A stretch of DNA of 7,322 bases from Candidatus Saccharimonadia bacterium. GTDB lineage: Bacteria > Patescibacteriota > Saccharimonadia > Saccharimonadales > Saccharimonadaceae. Every line of letters begins with the position of its first letter. Position 1 is the first letter of the stretch. The translations under genes and the position numbers were made by a program. Shown in pieces: positions 6,047-7,322 of the stretch. The notes beneath the pieces are model-generated. The model was not told where the DNA came from and searched no databases. It saw only the letters and a list, made by a program, of their open reading frames with translations. The DNA lies in the NCBI GenBank assembly GCA_023257145.1, contig JALRDA010000124.1, forward strand, positions 1-7,322. The letters are read 5' to 3'.

Positions 6047-7272
6047 AAAAGCAACGGATTCTAATAGTAGGACAGCATTTCTGGCCTGAATCATTTCGGA
6101 TCAATGACATTGCTGATTTTTTCGTAAACGAAAAAAATCTTGAAGTTGATGTTTTATGTGGGCTACCGAATTACCCGAGCGGAAAACTGTTCCCTGGATA
6201 CACATTGTTTACAAACCGTAAACAAGAGCATAATGGAGTAAATATTCGCCGTGTACTTGAAATACCACGCGGTAACAATTCAAACATACGCATTTTTCTC
6301 AATTATGTATCTTTTCCACTCTTTAGTCTATTCCATATTCCATATCTTCTCACAAAAAGATATGACAAAATATTCATATACCAGCTATCTCCTGTGATGA
6401 TGTCTATTGCAGGTATAGTTATTGGAAAACTAAAGAGAACAGAGACAATCATGTATGTTCTAGACCTTTGGCCAGAAAATCTCTACTCCGTTCTTGATAT
6501 TAAAAATCCTACTCTTCGTAAAATGCTCGCTACAATATCTGGTTGGCACTATCGTCATGTCGATAAGCTTATTGCACTTTCGGAGAGCATGAAGAATCAA
6601 CTACTTGAGGTAACCAGCATACCGTCAGGCAATATTACCGTGTTACCTCAAGCCGCCGAAAAACTATACGAACAAGAAATACGAGACCTAAGCCTTGAGC
6701 AACGCTTCAAAGACACATTTAATATTGTGTTCACAGGCAACATAAGTCCTGCACAATCATTCATTACTATGATCCAAGCAGCTGAAATCCTGAAGCATAA
6801 AGGCTTATCAGATATTAGGTGGGTTATTGTTGGCGATGGCATGTCGCGAAAAGAGGTTGAGAAGGAAGTAAGTGATCGTGACTTAAGTGATGTTTTTATT
6901 TTTGAAGGACAAAAACCTATTACAGACATGCCTAAATACAGTCATATTGCCGACGCACTGATTGGGTGCCTAGTAAAAAGTGAGCTCCTGGAAGCAACAA
7001 TACCTGCGAAAGTCATGTCATACATCGCCTCAGGAAAACCCCTAATACTTGCCATGGACGGTGAGGTACAGAGCCTTATTAACGACACAATTCATGGTGG
7101 GTTTGCCGGGCCAGCAGAAGACTACAAGGCACTAGCTGCAAACATAGAAAAGTTATATATGTCATCCATCGATGAACGACTCATGATGCAAAAAAATCTA
7201 AAAGGTTATCACGCTGAGCATTTTGAACGAACTATCATTTTGAACCAGCTATACAAGTTTATATTTAAATAA
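6043..7272 (+). CDS. Family 4 glycosyltransferase, WbuB-like; candidate L-FucNAc transferase
   Basis: This 409-residue GT-B enzyme most likely acts at the inner face of the cytoplasmic membrane. The N-terminal acceptor domain has GQHFWPESFRIND at 10-22, GLPNYPSGKLFPGY at 40-53, a hydrophobic stretch at 83-103 and the hallmark VLDLWPENL at 139-147. The C-terminal donor-binding domain begins near TGNISPAQ (231-238), with VGDG at 263-266 and PAKVMSYIASGKPLI at 321-335. This layout matches the family 4 proteins annotated as WbuB, which accompany fnlA-fnlB-fnlC in E. coli O26. The gene overlaps capG by 4 bases, so it is made together with UDP-L-FucNAc synthesis. I infer that it transfers L-FucNAc, but donor and acceptor are not proven by sequence. 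A third sugar or a non-FucNAc donor remains possible. Confidence 0.88.
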   Translation: MKKQRILIVGQHFWPESFRINDIADFFVNEKNLEVDVLCGLPNYPSGKLFPGYTLFTNRKQEHNGVNIRRVLEIPRGNNSNIRIFLNYVSFPLFSLFHIPYLLTKRYDKIFIYQLSPVMMSIAGIVIGKLKRTETIMYVLDLWPENLYSVLDIKNPTLRKMLATISGWHYRHVDKLIALSESMKNQLLEVTSIPSGNITVLPQAAEKLYEQEIRDLSLEQRFKDTFNIVFTGNISPAQSFITMIQAAEILKHKGLSDIRWVIVGDGMSRKEVEKEVSDRDLSDVFIFEGQKPITDMPKYSHIADALIGCLVKSELLEATIPAKVMSYIASGKPLILAMDGEVQSLINDTIHGGFAGPAEDYKALAANIEKLYMSSIDERLMMQKNLKGYHAEHFERTIILNQLYKFIFK

Positions 7273-7297
7273 ACCAGCGCGACAGACATACCTAAGG

Positions 7298-7303
7298 TAT
7301 AAT
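7298..7303 (+). promoter_or_regulatory. -10 promoter element, probably giving a leaderless transcript
   Basis: A perfect TATAAT, preceded by AGG, ends 6 bases before the ATG at 7310, so the predicted transcription start falls on or next to that ATG. No Shine-Dalgarno fits in the gap. No clear -35 is seen at the standard spacing. The box overlaps a small inverted repeat, ATACC-TAA-GGTAT, at 7288-7300, which might be an operator or simply chance. The arrangement resembles that before the gene at 1147. Confidence 0.5.
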
Positions 7304-7309
7304 TACTAT

Positions 7310-7322
7310 ATGGACAAACTAC
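7310..7322 (+). CDS. Possible start of the next gene (cut by window edge)
   Basis: ATG GAC AAA CTA opens a frame (MDKL...) that runs off the end of the window. The only support is its position 37 bases after the previous stop and 6 bases after a perfect TATAAT, as expected for a leaderless gene. Nothing can be said about its product. Confidence 0.4.

Noticed and set aside
7273..7309. Rho-independent terminator after the last glycosyltransferase
   Set aside because: The only hairpin has a 5-base stem, overlaps a promoter box and lacks a T-run.

Overview
The window is a compact, one-directional block of bacterial cell-surface polysaccharide genes. Everything lies on the + strand. There are eight complete genes, the 3' end of one upstream gene, and the first codons of a probable downstream gene. 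Gaps between genes are 2 to 44 bases, and two junctions are 4-base ATGA overlaps. No RNA gene, mobile element, CRISPR array or convincing terminator was seen, and no stretch of 300 bases lacks a gene.

Organism: the DNA leans AT-rich (hand counts of 60-base lines run from about 22 to 50% GC). TGA is a real stop in two overlapping gene pairs, so the standard table 11 code applies. Some genes have clear Shine-Dalgarno sequences. Two block-leading genes instead have TATAAT 6 to 8 bases before ATG and no ribosome binding site, which suggests leaderless transcription. Together with dense packing this would fit a Patescibacteria/CPR lineage such as Saccharibacteria. That is an impression, not a demonstration; another low-to-moderate-GC bacterium is possible.

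Left part (1-2213): the end of an unrecognised gene, then a polytopic flippase-like protein of the LPG-synthase transmembrane family. After a 44-base promoter-bearing gap come a family 2 glycosyltransferase of the polyprenyl-phosphate sugar synthase type and an overlapping small DUF2304-like membrane protein. These look like a lipid-linked sugar donor module.

Right part (2229-7272): a stand-alone cupin, then capE, capF and capG in the same order as in Staphylococcus aureus cap5/cap8 (fnlA-fnlB-fnlC in E. coli O26, wbjB-wbjC-wbjD in Pseudomonas aeruginosa O11). By family knowledge these convert UDP-GlcNAc to UDP-N-acetyl-L-fucosamine. A WbuB-like family 4 glycosyltransferase overlaps the end of capG and is the natural candidate to transfer the sugar. 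The repeat-unit polymerase, Wzx-type flippase and initiating transferase are not in the window, so the final polymer cannot be deduced.

No wholly new system is evident. The points most worth following are the stand-alone cupin with an altered first metal ligand, the leaderless-type promoters, and the CapG motif change.
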